Positions 25,256 through 37,119 are shown, counted from the stretch's first letter. The stretch: 64,000 nucleotides of DNA from Lamellibrachia satsuma (GCA_033239005.1 BSQZ01000101.1:370001-434000), one strand, 5' to 3'. The notes: generated from the sequence alone by a model not told the origin. A program made the numbers and translations.

Positions 25256-25605
25256 GGTACAGAGCAGCGCATGAGTGCTACAGAGTAGCGCGTGAGTGCT
25301 ACAGAGTAGCGCGTGAGTGCTACCGAAACAGGGCGTCAGTGCTACCGAAACAGGGCGTCAGTGCTACCGAGCAGCGCATAAGTGGTACCGAGCAGCGCAA
25401 GAGTGCTACAGAGCAGCGCATCAGTGCTACCGAACAGGGCGTCAGTGCTACCGAGCAGCGCATGAGTGCTACCGAACAGCGTGTCAGCGCTACCAAGCGG
25501 CGCGTGAGTGCTACAGAGCAGCGCACCAGTGCTACCGAACAGGGCGTCAGTGCTACTGAGCAGTGCATGAGTGCTACCGAGCAGTCACGAGAGCTACCGA
25601 GCAGC
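25256..25605. repeat. 21-bp minisatellite, about 16 units
   Basis: Units of the type GAGTGCTACCGAGCAGCGCA plus T, 21 bp. Because 21 is divisible by three, all frames stay open and encode seven-residue repeats such as SATEQRM. Units vary (ACAGAGTAGCGCG, CGAAACAGGGCG). Confidence 0.92.
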
Positions 25606-26110
25606 TCGGGCGCGAGATGCGGCGAGAGTTGTGTGAGATACGAGAGTTGTTGCAGGCAGCCCTGCCGAATGAAGCAAACGTTGCTGCCGCGACAGTATCA
25701 TGCAGTCAGGAAGCTACCATAGCTACCACCAATACAGGTATTGTGGGTTTGAATGCTATGACGATAGAATCACATGGTATTTAGCCTGGTGTTGCCACCA
25801 TATCGCTACATGCTCGTGTGTCAGAGAATATAAGTGACAATTTAGGGTGCACGTTGAAATTCGATCATGTACCTACCATAGCATCAGAAATAAACGTACA
25901 CCAACAAGGCATCTCGTTGGCTGTACGGTCTGGGGATGGAGGTAAACAGCTGGCCAAGTTCGTTCCAGGCCCAATGAAGATTGTACGATATTTCTGTGAC
26001 ATTCCAGATTTACATGTCAGTGTACCTGGTGAGACCTGACAATGCCCCGGATGCACCAACGTTGTTCAAGTACATGCATGAAGTTAGGAATATTTCAGAA
26101 CGTAATAGGC
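25606..26110 (+). other. Unidentified reading frames after the minisatellite
   Basis: The frame of the minisatellite runs on into a non-repetitive segment, LGREMRRELCEIRELLQAAL, ending at 25784. A second frame (25818-26039) reads VSENISDNLGC and later GPMKIVRYFCDIPDLHV. I recognise no domain. The first part resembles a coiled-coil N-terminus of a retroelement gag, but this is a weak impression. Confidence 0.25.
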
Positions 26111-26299
26111 GAGGTTATGACTAGTAATTGCGATCACTATGAGCTTTAGTTAAATGCAGCTCAGCATCCGGTGTCGAGGGTAACATCATAGGACAGAACA
26201 CCCTTTCTCGACTCACTTACTCATCCACTCACCGACTCACACATCAACACAAACACTCACCCAGCCACTAACTCACTCACCACCCACCCACTCACCAAC

Positions 26300-26368
26300 C
26301 AACCAACCCACTCACTCACTCACTCACTCACTCACTCACTCACTCACTCACTCACTCACTCACTCGCT
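26300..26368. repeat. (CACT)n microsatellite
   Basis: A CACT/CTCA tetranucleotide tract of about 15 uninterrupted units, with a looser CACC/CACT-rich lead-in from 26210. Confidence 0.92.
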
Positions 26369-27340
26369 CATTCAATGATATCGGCTACTGGAGTCAAACT
26401 CTCCAGACTCCAACCATCTGTCTCTCTATGCCTCATTGCCATGCTCAGCTCTCTAGGCTCCGGTCCAACACCTTCCGTTAGTCGATAAATGGCTGGTCTG
26501 CCTTGGTTTGCTCTTTCGTGCACTTGTTGCCACATTATTGTTCTTGCTGCCGTTTGTAGCAGCGTCCAGAAAATAGTGGCCACGTTTCTCGTATCTTATC
26601 TTTTACTTAGCTAATTACACTGCAGGGCTCTGTTTTAATCAGATGTTGCTGCCTGCGTATGTTAAAAGCAGTTCATAGCATTCTTGTGCAACACCCGTCT
26701 AGTTGTTTTTGAGTGTATAGTCATTGTCCAAGATGTGCATCCACAGGGGAACACACACTCTGCCGATGATATGAACAAGCGCTGCTTAATTTGGCATGAT
26801 AGTGAGACTTTCATATTTGGCTAAATCGTTTTAGTGCTTCCGTGCCAAAGTCTTCCTGGTCTTGGTGTTTTGGTTGTTGTGCCGACCCAGTTATTTGAAG
26901 GCAACGAACTTCTCCAAAGCAGATCCTTCCTTGGTAACGATATTGATATTTGTATGGTGGTTGTAGTCCATGAACTTGGTCTTTCCAGCATTAACCTTCA
27001 ACGCAATCCTCGCACACAACGATTCCACTCGCATGAGAAGACGCTATGCCTGTGTGGCTTCTGAGAAAAGAACCATATCATCTGTAAATTCAAAATATCT
27101 CATGACCTCGTGTTTGACACATCTTCGGTTTCTTCTTGTAACTTGTAATCCCAGTTCCTCGTCGTGTCCGTCTATTGTTGGTCCCAGTGCATAGTGGACA
27201 CATCGAAACCTGAACCTCAACTACAATCTCACCCTTCGTCGTGCCTATCAATGACTATCACAAACAGGTATGGTGCGAGCGTGTCACCCTGCAAAACTCC
27301 TGCTAGGATCTCAAATAGCTCAATTTTCCCATTCGGTGAA
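26368..27340 (-). mobile_element. LINE reverse transcriptase, 3' part, degraded
   Basis: Reading the - strand from 27340 down: an RT block LAGVLQGDTLAPYLFVIVID, then WDYKLQEETEDVSNTRS, a broken catalytic region, LNAGKTKFM-like residues and a C-terminal GVGPEPRELSMAMRH stretch ending at about 26368. Frames change several times. The RT block and the next section are matched by + strand 63680-64000 at the right edge, as part of the inverted duplication. Confidence 0.75.
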
Positions 27341-27419
27341 AGATTTAATAAGATTTGGCATCCAAGCCAAAGGCCCAGATGGAAAGTGGACAAGGAAGTC
27401 ATTGGCTTATAGAGATTCC

Positions 27420-27630
27420 AACAATTTTCATCTACGTATTACCCGCCCACCTAAGATAGGTGTCAACTTTGCTTTTAAACGTGTTCACGCTGCTAGCAGT
27501 TAAACAATCCACAGACAGTCTGTTCCATGAAAGCGCTTACCAGGCAACGAACAACCCTTGCCACTTTGCTCTAGAAAGAGGCCAGCAATTTAACCGCCAT
27601 GTCTGTGTTTTCGTTAATGAATGCACATGG
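27420..27630 (-). mobile_element. LINE 3' tail fragment
   Basis: On the - strand, LSVDCLTASSVNTFKSKVDT is the 'NSLP..VV.A.SVN.FK..LD' ending found at the end of several LINE-type ORFs. A matching but shorter copy occurs at 63594-63665 (+), where about 185 bp is missing. Confidence 0.6.
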
Positions 27631-27636
27631 TGTGGT

Positions 27637-28548
27637 AAGGCCTAAACAAAAAAAAATTGTGTTTCATGTAACGGGCCCTAAAAACTTAGGTAGGGCAGGT
27701 AGGGAAATATTTGTTTGTATTATATTTTTTTTAACACTACAGTAAATTTATGGACACAGTTTATTACACCGACATTAAAAATAAAGCGTCTTCACCAATG
27801 GTAATAGTCAGTGCTGAATGTAGATATCTCGTAATAAAGTCGGTTTAATTAAAACAAAGAATAATGTTAAACTAAATCTTTAAAAATTACACTTTTGCAA
27901 AGTGTTTTGGTGGCATCTTGGCAGATGTTTTGCCCTTGCCTTCTTGCTCCTTAACAACTGATGCCACTTTGAAGGGCCGTCATTGGCAGGATCCAGCGTG
28001 CATGAGATCATGATCAATTTACATCTAAGTGTCATAACCACGTTTATGACTGACGTCGGCGAGGTAAACAACGCGTCCGTGCGCGACACGGTCGTCCACG
28101 GTCCTTCCTCCGGTTCTGCCATTGCGATTTCACACGATTCATCGCTGCAGCCATACTCTTTGGCAATGCTGTCAAACGTTTCATTTGACAGTATAAAAAT
28201 GTCCGTGTAGGATTGTCATGTGGAATAAGCACTGGCGTTTTATTACGCTGACTAGAGACGCAAGTGCCATCTTGTCAACCCTAGCCAACGTGATTCAGCA
28301 TGTAACAAGACCGCTTATTGGGTGAAATCCCGTCAATCACGCGTGCAGGCCTTAATAAGTTCGGTAGTGCACACATGTCATTGAATATGCAGGTTGCATT
28401 TTACTCGCGGGTTGTTTTATTGGTTGTAACTAAATGTAACAAAACGAGCATTGATTGAAATATCAAATAAAAAGACTAGGGTCAGCCCGTTTTTCTAGGT
28501 AGGGTCGGAAACACTCCTTTTTTTATCGCCTACGCCTAATAGCAATCT
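27637..28548. mobile_element. DNA transposon insertion (non-autonomous, ~0.9 kb)
   Basis: The two ends resemble each other in inverted orientation: AGGCCTAAACAAAAAAAAAT then TGTGTTTC on the left; TAGGCGTAGGCGATAAAAAA then GAGTGTTTCC on the right, reverse complement. GGTAGGG-rich motifs follow inside. The homologous inverted arm at about 63585 lacks this block: GGATATCTGACC is followed almost directly by GCATTCATTAA, the sequences found on either side of the block here. So the right arm keeps an approximately empty site. Internal open frames on the - strand (28232-27880) are not recognised. Confidence 0.55.
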
Positions 28549-30098
28549 AGAGGTCAGATATCCCAAATCCCAGGCACGGAAGTCGTCAGATGCCATGCGA
28601 GACAATATGAACATACCATGATCGATTAATCGCTTCGCCAGTCTCGTCAACAGCTACGAGTCGTTGTCATGTAGTGGAAGGGTATGATCCCCATCGGCGT
28701 CATATTTCTTAACAGGTTTAATACGAAATTTGAAATGGAATGTTATTGTTTGCCAATTCAGGACTTCTGAACACTAAGACATCGTAAGAAGTCACCATTG
28801 ATCATTGGCTATTATCTACGACAGGTTTAATTCATAGTTTTCCTTCTCTGTAGTGAGTGAGTCCAAGACTTGTGACATATTTACAACCTGTGTGATATTT
28901 TACTTCCCCTGATATAGACATCTGGTAAAAGGGACATACGTTTTTTGCGTCTTCTCCGAAAGACGCAGGCAAAGTAGGGTGAACGAAATTGCCCAAGACG
29001 TCAATCCCAATTCGGCATATGTTTTATCTTTGTCTGCCCGCTATTCGTTGGTAAAATTATTATATGAAGAACAATATCTTCGACCACGATATGTTTGCTA
29101 AGCCCCTGGAATTGCAGCATACACTTGCAATTATGCAAATGTTGAATTGCTAAAGGTCGATACGTCAATTGACTGCTTCATATAGCAGCTCTTTGCAATA
29201 GTGTGATGTAATCAAATGCAACGCTGGTGATATATCACGTTTAAGTTGATAAATGTAATACTGTAATGGTATTGAATCGATCGCTTTGTCGCACAACTCC
29301 GACGGGAGAACGAACGACACATCAATGAATTTAGTCTACGTGATGAACCGACTATAAATGTCTCTACACAGAGACTGTATAAGTGATATCGTTGCATAGT
29401 GCATCATTGTAATACTAACTTAAAGCGCTACAACATACAACGATCTTCACAGACGTGGCGCAAGGTTTTCTGTGTAAAGACATTTCGGTTGCAAATAGGC
29501 GAAGTGTAAAAATTTGCGCACGCGTATTTTGACATCCGGGTCTTTCAGCGAGTATTGTCAGTAGCATGTTGTTGTTTTGTAGCAGTTCGTTTCAGCGTTA
29601 AACTAGGGGTATGTCGTAAAAAAACAACTGGTGAGAAGAGGACTTCTTGTGTTCAGTGTCTGGGTGGATAAACGGAAAATTAATTTCCGCTTTGTAAAAG
29701 CACATGACTAGTGCGGTGTAATGCAGTGTAGTTCGAACGTTGCTCGGAAATGACGTCTCGTTTTCCTTTCTCCTTCTTCCTTTCTTTCACGCGCTTCCGG
29801 TCGTTCAAATTCAAAAATAACAGGCACTTTTTTCGACAGACCCCCCTCCGCTATTTCTACGTATTTTTTTTTACCGACACGTGATAATCAATGCCGGTTG
29901 TAATGAGTGACAGCTAGAGTGTCTTTGTATCGCTTCTGAGGTACATCTCTGCAATGCTTGCCACTGTTATCAAAAGAACATTTTCCGATGGCGATACGGT
30001 CGTCTGAGTGAGACTGATTCCATACCGGAAGGTTACAACGAACTTATATAGTTGTCCCCACTCCGACATTTTCGTGCAACGTGTACTTTCTTGTCATC
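28549..30098. other. Upstream flank of the channel pseudogene
   Basis: Non-coding part of the left arm. No gene or RNA is seen. The unmatched section 29185-29755 is replaced in the right arm by LINE sequence. Confidence 0.6.
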
Positions 30099-31030
30099 GT
30101 GAAAGTCACAAGTTCTGCGAACCAGATGCAAGATTCCCAAACGCAGAGCAACCCGTTGATAGTGAAGTCAATGCAGATCGGTGAAGCCGCAGACTAGACA
30201 GATGATCGAAGCAATCAGTGGGTTCGCGCCTTGAAGGGGATCTGTGAAACGACCACATTTCACGGACCTTGAGTCAAGCAACTCCGTTCGCAGGTGAAGT
30301 AGTCATAGGTGTCTAAGGATACCATTTGGATTAAAACATGAAAAACATCGACCATTGTCGACCTGACCAAGGCTCTAGGCGTTGTTAATTGAACAGCTCT
30401 GTTCACCGTACTAATCAAAATAGGCTGCAACGGCTTTTGGAGCTGATAAAATCATTCATATCATACGTTCAACATGAGGGTGTCAGATTTAACAGTTTTG
30501 CCGTCAAAAATGGGGTAATGCAGGGGTGTGGTTAGGCAATTAAGAGGGGAAACACGTTGAATTGATTTGAATATTTCATAAGGTTACTGGTGTAGCAATC
30601 AGAAGGTCATTAATAATGATGGTTCTAATTTCTGTAACACCATATCCGACATATTTGTCTGTTGCAGGATTCTCTGTCTCAAAGTCGTGTTGATCAGAAC
30701 CTTCTTATTCTTTTACCAGTGTCAACATTTAGGGCGACTGTACTTTAACTGGCCTGTCAGAATGAAGATCATGATTTTTCGACAATAACCTGTCGTCTTC
30801 CCTGCCGTCAGCATTTGCAATCAAAACGCCTTCAGGTATCGCCTATCGCTGTTGTCTTCGAGTTAACACAATTACTTGTATGCGTCTTCGAAAATCGAAG
30901 AATATAGATCGCAAAAATATGCCGATGTTATCACATGTTATCACGTGTTATCATATGTTAACACACAAACACATAACACTTGGCGGCGTTTCTTGCAGAC
31001 TAGTTACAGCAGCAGAAAAAGGTTCTTACC

Positions 31031-31180
31031 ATTGGTTGGACGACATGTACAAAGAACAGCGGTAGAGAAAGGTACTTACCTTTGGTTGGACGACATGTAC
31101 AAAGAACAGTGGTAGATAAAGGTACTTACCTTTGGTTGGACGACATGTACACACAGAAGGTCAACTCCACGTTCAACTAT
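31031..31180 (+). repeat. 50-bp tandem triplication inside pseudogene exon 3
   Basis: The segment from GTAGAGAAAGGTACTTACCT to CAAAGAACAG(T)G occurs three times where the intact exon has it once. This adds exactly 100 bp and shifts the frame. Confidence 0.92.
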
Positions 31181-31371
31181 ACAAAGTGGGGCGTCGGAAA
31201 CCAATCGATGCTTGATGTCTACTTACAACATGCACACCGCAAGGAAGATATGATTGCTTCGTGGTTTTTTATATAGCCTGGTGACTCCTGCATATGCGTT
31301 CAGCTATATATTATGTACAATAATGACTATGACGATACTGAAAACGATAATAATGGTGATGATAATGATAA

Positions 31372-31373
<2 letters not shown>

Positions 31374-31446
<73 letters not shown>

Positions 31447-31480
31447 GATAATATGAAAACGATAATAATGGTGATGATAA

Positions 31481-31532
<52 letters not shown>
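31374..31532. repeat. Two (AT)n tracts separated by a duplicated GATAATAATGG-type spacer
   Basis: (AT)n at 31374-31442 and 31484-31532, in intron 3 of the pseudogene. The intact gene has one (AT)n tract at the equivalent site (60170-60267). Confidence 0.93.
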
Positions 31533-31537
<5 letters not shown>

Positions 31538-32207
31538 TTAAGTGGTTATTGCCAGGCTATTTCAGGGTGTTTCTTACAAAGTGGGAATAAAATGCCCAAT
31601 TCGTTTCATTTACCTCCCTCCCAGTCAGGCCATCTAACCTCCCACAATCCTACCCCATCATACCTCATCTTGCAAATTTAGTGGAAGTGAAACGGATGCA
31701 AGGACAAGAAAGGGAATTGAAAGTGCCCTTTCGGGACATTTCCCCCTGCGGAAATTCTAAAACAAATGCCATGTAACATTTGCCTTTATTTGAGTCATCA
31801 TCAACCGTCAAGCATGATCGACGTTACGACATGGTAGTACGATATTTGGTTTTCGTTGTTCCGTAATCATCCCCACGTGCATATTATTGTCTCACTAGTT
31901 GTCGGAGAAGAGGAAGCCATGCAGTCAAGAAGACTTCCAGGAGACCTTGACTGATGTTGGAGTGTGCTACACATTCAAAACCCTGACAAGCCCCAACTCC
32001 CCGGTCAATGCAACAGGTAAATAATCCTATCTTCTGCAACATTAACAGTTGCACTGCGAGGCCTGTAAACGACTTCATTTGATGACTTGCAAATGACACA
32101 TAACAACAGGATGTGGATAATCGTTGCACGCATGACACCCACATCTAAAGTTCCTGTTTTATTAATCTAGTGACTTATTTGTTTCATTAGAATACATGAA
32201 ACATATA

Positions 32208-32690
<483 letters not shown>

Positions 32691-32893
32691 GAATAATTTA
32701 GGTCTTAATACTTATAGTAGACCCGTCTATATTATTTATTGACGACGATGTTACAGTTACCAGTTTCTATTCTGGACTTGTATTGACCCCCTATGCTCCA
32801 CAACCCAGCATTCGAACGCCAATTATTTCAACATTATTTCCCTTTTTGTTCATGGAAACCATATATGGGTGTACAACACACTCGCATACACGT

Positions 32894-32925
32894 GTACGTG
32901 CGTGCGTGCGTGCGTGCTTGCGTGC

Positions 32926-32998
<73 letters not shown>

Positions 32999-33004
32999 TG
33001 GGTG
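32894..33004. repeat. (TGCG)n microsatellite
   Basis: About 27 TGCG/GTGC units with two TGCTTG interruptions near the start. Confidence 0.95.
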
Positions 33005-33788
33005 TGGGTCATTGACATTCCCATTATTGGAGCCAAAATATCGTGTCGCTGCCCGAATGTGGCAACGGTAGGGTTTACCGGCATAAATACTGATTCATAG
33101 TATCATATAGTGTAATTATTGTACTGCCGCACTGCTTTGGTTATCCTTTTCAACTACTCCCTAGTTATCGGGTTATTTAGCATTATTATGACCTATAATT
33201 TGTGGACACCTTTATCTAGGGCATGCAGCTTCATAATTACCCAGCATACATTGCATGCATGAAGTTGGGGAACGCCGGCAATGGCTGATAAACGTTATCG
33301 CGTTGCGTTCAAAGTCAATTATAAAGATAGCTTTTTATACTAGACAAATATAAGGGAGTAGGTTTTGGCATTAGTTATTTTGAAACAGTTTCACTGCTAG
33401 ATAAAAATGTAATTTCAAATACTAAACAAACTGACTCTAAATATGACATTCAATTAACGTGATAGTGGTTTAAACAACTACGCCAAATACAGATGATTCT
33501 TGGAATACATTTCGGAAACAAATTAAGGTTGTAGTCAAACTAATATTATTTAGCTTTATCAGTCCTTAAAGAGACGCAAAGCAGCTGACTCATGCGTGGT
33601 CCAAGGACCAAGAAACTAAGCTGTTGATTAGTAATGGCAAATCTTGGGGCACCTCACGTTGATCTTGGTGTCTCCGTCCGGTCAGAATGGTAACCGCGCC
33701 GCAGTGCAACATACATGCATAACAGCAGATTACCAACCACTTGAAGTAATGAGTGTGATGATACGGTTGATGTGGAAGTGAGCTTACT
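33005..33788. other. Non-coding, nothing recognised
   Basis: AT-rich sequence with no open frame of note up to the MITE. Confidence 0.4.
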
Positions 33789-33794
33789 TAGCAA

Positions 33795-33966
33795 TTAGGG
33801 CCGGAACGATACAATGCTTCACGATACGGTACGTATAGCGATACAGATTTCACGATAAGATACATGTCGCGATACAGACTACACTGACTAGAATGATACA
33901 ACAACAGTAAAACACGTTTATTTATCACGTGGACAAGGTAACACCCGTGTATCGTTCCGGCCCTAA
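33795..33966. mobile_element. 172-bp MITE with perfect terminal inverted repeats
   Basis: Ends TTAGGGCCGGAACGATACA and its exact reverse complement TGTATCGTTCCGGCCCTAA. A 6-bp direct repeat TAGCAA flanks it (33789-33794 and 33967-33972) and looks like the target-site duplication. The interior repeats CGATACG/CGATACAG motifs. There is no coding sequence, so it would need a transposase in trans. Superfamily is unclear; the TSD length may be off by 1-2 bp because flanks share bases with the ends. Confidence 0.92.
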
Positions 33967-33972
33967 TAGCAA

Positions 33973-34325
33973 TGTAGTTTCTTTAGATGATTTAGCAGTT
34001 TTGTGTCGTTTCAATTCATGAAACAATATACGTAGCATTTCACTATGTGAGGCCATGCAATGCACAGTGAGTTGTTTGTGTACGATATAAAATTTACTTA
34101 ATTTGTTGTCTTACCTTGGTCTTCACCATTTTTATTTCTTAAACTCTTCTAAAATTGGCCTCAGCAACTCGAGTAATAGCTGGGCAGCATTATCTTGTAG
34201 CAATGTTCCGTTTGCCCTCTTTGTATGCCTCTCTATTGCTTCCAATCTTTAAGAGAACAATTTACATTTAGGATTACATTTAGGATATATATATATGGAT
34301 AGATGCTACTGTGAAGTGAGGCTGG
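33973..34325. other. Non-coding, nothing recognised
   Basis: AT-rich sequence without a supportable feature. Confidence 0.4.
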
Positions 34326-34329
34326 AGTA

Positions 34330-34880
34330 GACTCTCCTGGGCGCAAGCCTGTGCAAGAGTTACGAGATCCTGGGTTGCCCAGTCATCAGGATCCCTCTAT
34401 CGGCCTTACCGGTGGGTTCCAAAGGAATGCGAAGCATGACGTTTGGCACCAGCTTGGCTGCAGGAGCTACCGGAAAAGTGATAACGTGATAACCAGACCG
34501 TCTTCGGGGCTCCACTCCGGATTTGTGTGGGGTTTACTCCCTAGCCTTCCCCATGAGAGGGTATAGCCGCAAGGCAGCGGAGGTTTGAAATAAGAGTTTA
34601 CCTTCTCCTAGGCGGGCGACCAGTCAAGGTTAACGAGCTCCATCTGCCCGACGTTTCTGGTTTTAAGGCGCCAGATATCCGTCTTTGTCCCTTTTCCTGT
34701 CAGTAAAAACAGTTCTGCCGCAAGAAGGCCAGGAGCTGGACTGGACTGTCAGAGGCTTTACGAGACGTACGCCGTTGGGGCATTTTATAAGTAGTGAGAG
34801 CTTATCCGCACACCCCCACCCCGGCTTAACAGTCTTGGAACCCTCGTAACTGCCGTCTCTCGTGTTAGTTCCACACTGTG
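34330..34880. repeat. Candidate interspersed repeat, unclassified
   Basis: A GC-richer block of about 550 bp with a sharp change in composition on both sides and no coding frame of length. Phrases such as CCCCATGAGAGGGTATAGCC and CTCCTAGGCGGGCGACCAG suggest a structured non-coding element. I could not assign a family and cannot see a second copy in the window. Confidence 0.35.
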
Positions 34881-34961
34881 AAGATTCTACATTGCATTAA
34901 AAATTACATTATGACATGCCTTGTTATTAGTACTATCATTCATCTACAGTAACTGCCAAGA

Positions 34962-35562
34962 CCTTGACCAAAGAACAACATTGTAGCTGTGGTGTAAAAT
35001 ACCTTGCCCAAAGAACAATATTGTAGCTGTGGTGTAAAAGACCTTGACCAAAGAACAACATTGTAGCTGTTATGTAAAAGACCTTGACCAAAGAACAACA
35101 TTGTAGCTGTGGAGTAAAAGACCTTGGCCAAAGAACAACATTGTAGCTGTGGTGGAAAATACCTTGACCAAAGAACAACATTGTAGCTGGGGGGTAAAAG
35201 ACCTTGACCAAAGAACAACATTGTAGCTATGGTGTAAAATACCTTGACCAAAGAACAACATTGTAGCTGTGGTGTAAAATACCTTGACCAAAGAACAACA
35301 TTGTAGCTGTGGTGTAAAAGACCTTGGCCAAAGAACAACATTGTAGCTGTGGTGTAAAAGACCTTGACCAAAGAACAACATTGTAGCTGTGGTGTAAAAT
35401 ACCTTGACCAAAGAACAACATTGTAGCTGTGGTGTAAAAGACCTTGACCAAATAACAACATTGTAGCTGTGGTGTAAAATACCTTGACCAAATAACAACA
35501 TTGTAGCTGTGGTGTAAAAGACCTTGACCAAAGAACAACATTGTAGCGGTGGTGTAAAATCA
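34962..35562. repeat. 40-bp minisatellite, about 15 units
   Basis: The unit ACCTTGACCAAAGAACAACA continues TTGTAGCTGTGGTGTAAAAG, exactly 40 bp, nearly uniform with T/G at the last base and occasional changes. The - strand frames (FYTTATMLFFGQG) are repeat artefacts. Confidence 0.96.
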
Positions 35563-36400
35563 GTCACCGAGACCATTAATTGTCTGATTTGGTGCATCTG
35601 ACGTTTGCATTTTTGAGTGATCGCATTTAAGACAAACCGTCTAAGTGGATCATATTACAGTGTTATCCGGCCAATTGGTTCCCAAAAGCGAAACGGTATG
35701 CGGAAACATGACAAAAGGATTAATGAAGCCATTGATACCTACCGGGTTATGCATGCTGCTCGAGTTGAAGCCGGGAGGGGGTCGGTTGTGGCAAAGCGGA
35801 GGCAGTCATCGACTGTACGTTTAAATCTTTTCAAGAATAACGCCGAATTAGACATTCCCTCTAGGCGCTCTTGTGCTCCTTGGATGCGGCGAGGAGACAT
35901 TTCTTAATGTACGTTAAACGGGATGTTGCCAGCGTATAGTTATTTTCGTACGTTAGTCTATTACTGTAAATTACCGCCGTTTGTTGTTCATAATTCGTAA
36001 CTAAGACTAACTTTCACTGGTTCACCATCTGATGCGTAGCTAAAGGAGATGTCTTTGGTTGACATATCAACGCGTTATCATCTAATTCAACGCGTAACTA
36101 TCTTCGTTTTGGCATTGGTTGATATATCAACACGTTACTGTTTAATTCAACGCGTAACTATCTTCGCGCTTATGGCCTGATCGGCCTGCAATAGCACTCG
36201 TCGAGTTGACACTACCGCTTGCCAATGTCGCGTGAATTTGGAATAACAGGTGACAAGGTGGTGGGATGCGATCGGTCAAAAGCGTCATGGAAAGGGCGTT
36301 GTTGCCACGATCATATCAGTTACTAAAAGAACACGGAAACGGCGAAATTAATATCAAATTGAAAAACGACACCATTTATATAATACCTAAACACAGATGT
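35563..36400. other. Mostly non-coding, with an unidentified frame and a short duplication
   Basis: The + strand at 35617-35907 is open for about 96 codons and reads basic (KRNGMRKHDKRINEAIDTYR), but no family is recognised and there is no ATG at its start. At 36050-36170 a 66-bp segment containing AATTCAACGCGTAACTATCT is duplicated in tandem. Confidence 0.35.
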
Positions 36401-36419
36401 TACATAGTTGGCCTATTAA

Positions 36420-37045
36420 TTGGCACAAGTTACGTTTATTGAACCCTGTGGGCCAGTCCGTGACAATCTGCGCTCAGCAGACCAGCTGCCCCTAGTAGAA
36501 CGCAAAGCTAAACACTTGTGGGGAGCACGAGCTGTTTTTGTCTCCGCAGCAAAGGTCTGGAATGCGCTTCCAAACAATATCAGAGCTACTGCAAACGACC
36601 GTCATCTTCAAAACAGTCACGAAAACACATATCTTCCAAATGAACTTAAAATTAGACATTCGGACATTTGATACAGATACATTGACTTTTTGAATTTAAC
36701 TAATGTTCTTTCTATAGTATTTGTGATAATGAGTTTTGCAATTTTTATTATACTGATTTTCTGCTATCCATGATACTGATTTTATATTATTTGATATATT
36801 AATCTTTTAATATATATTGATTTTTAGAAAAGCACTTATAACGATCTTATATTATTTTGATGATGATCTTAAAATATTTACTGATTTTATGATATATATG
36901 ATACTAATTGTACAATCTTTATGACACTGATCTTAAATTGATATTTGGAATAATGGTTAAATTATATCAAGCGTCATGAGCGCCTTATTTGGCGGATACC
37001 GGCGTTATACTGTTGTTGTTGTTATTATTATTATAATTATTGAAA
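36420..37045 (+). mobile_element. LINE 3' end with microsatellite tail
   Basis: The frame at 36420-36671 reads LRSADQLPLVERKAKHLWGA, then KVWNALPNNIR, the 'G.RAFS..AP.LWN.LP..IR' ending of CR1/L2-type LINE ORF2. An AT-rich 3' UTR follows, closing with GGCGTTATACTG and a (TTG)n(TTA)n tail at 37010-37040, as LINE 3' ends of this type often do. Confidence 0.8.
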
Positions 37046-37119
37046 CATTGGACCTAGCATCGGTAGAACGAGGATCATGTCGATTTTGGCAATGGTAGTT
37101 ACTCGGTCCCCTCGTTTCT

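Larger units (their letters stand above)
30099..32016 (+). pseudogene. Truncated DEG/ENaC (ASIC-like) channel pseudogene, exons 1-4
   Basis: Matches exons 1-4 of the intact channel on the - strand at 61.5-59.7 kb. Exon 1: 30099-30293; exon 2: 30668-30835; exon 3: 30999-31260; exon 4: about 31900-32016. Defects are visible: the ATG position reads GTG; exon 1 has an in-frame TAG and a 14-bp deletion after the HG motif; exon 2 has TAA in place of the Glu codon after LRQ; exon 3 is 100 bp longer because a 50-bp segment is present three times; the exon 3 donor GTGAGT reads GTGGTT; exon 4 has lost one base in its first codons. Exons 5-10 are absent because homology stops at about 32207. Conserved pieces such as CNQNAF and DVGVCYTF identify the family. 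Confidence 0.93.
27015..32207 (+). repeat. Left arm of a large inverted duplication
   Basis: This arm matches, in reverse orientation, 64000-59510. Collinear anchor pairs by eye: 28560-28690 with 63575-63440 (GATCGATTAATCGCTTCGCC in both); 29000-29170 with 62980-62820; 29760-29920 with 61900-61745; pseudogene exons 1-4 with channel exons 1-4; 32100-32207 with 59640-59510. The left arm carries an extra 0.9-kb transposon (27637-28548) and about 570 bp (29185-29755) with no partner. Identity looks to be about 75-90 percent, best in exons. Confidence 0.85.

Noticed and set aside
25243..25722. Thr-Glu-Gln-rich 159-residue protein
   Set aside because: Its first two thirds are the 21-bp minisatellite; the rest has no recognisable domain.
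31884..32144. Antisense frames of about 86 residues (also 59594-59857)
   Set aside because: Each is the reverse reading of channel exon 4 and its intron; they match each other only because the exons are duplicates.
34940..35597. Repeat protein with FYTTATMLFFGQG units on the - strand
   Set aside because: All three frames give the same peptide from the 40-bp minisatellite.
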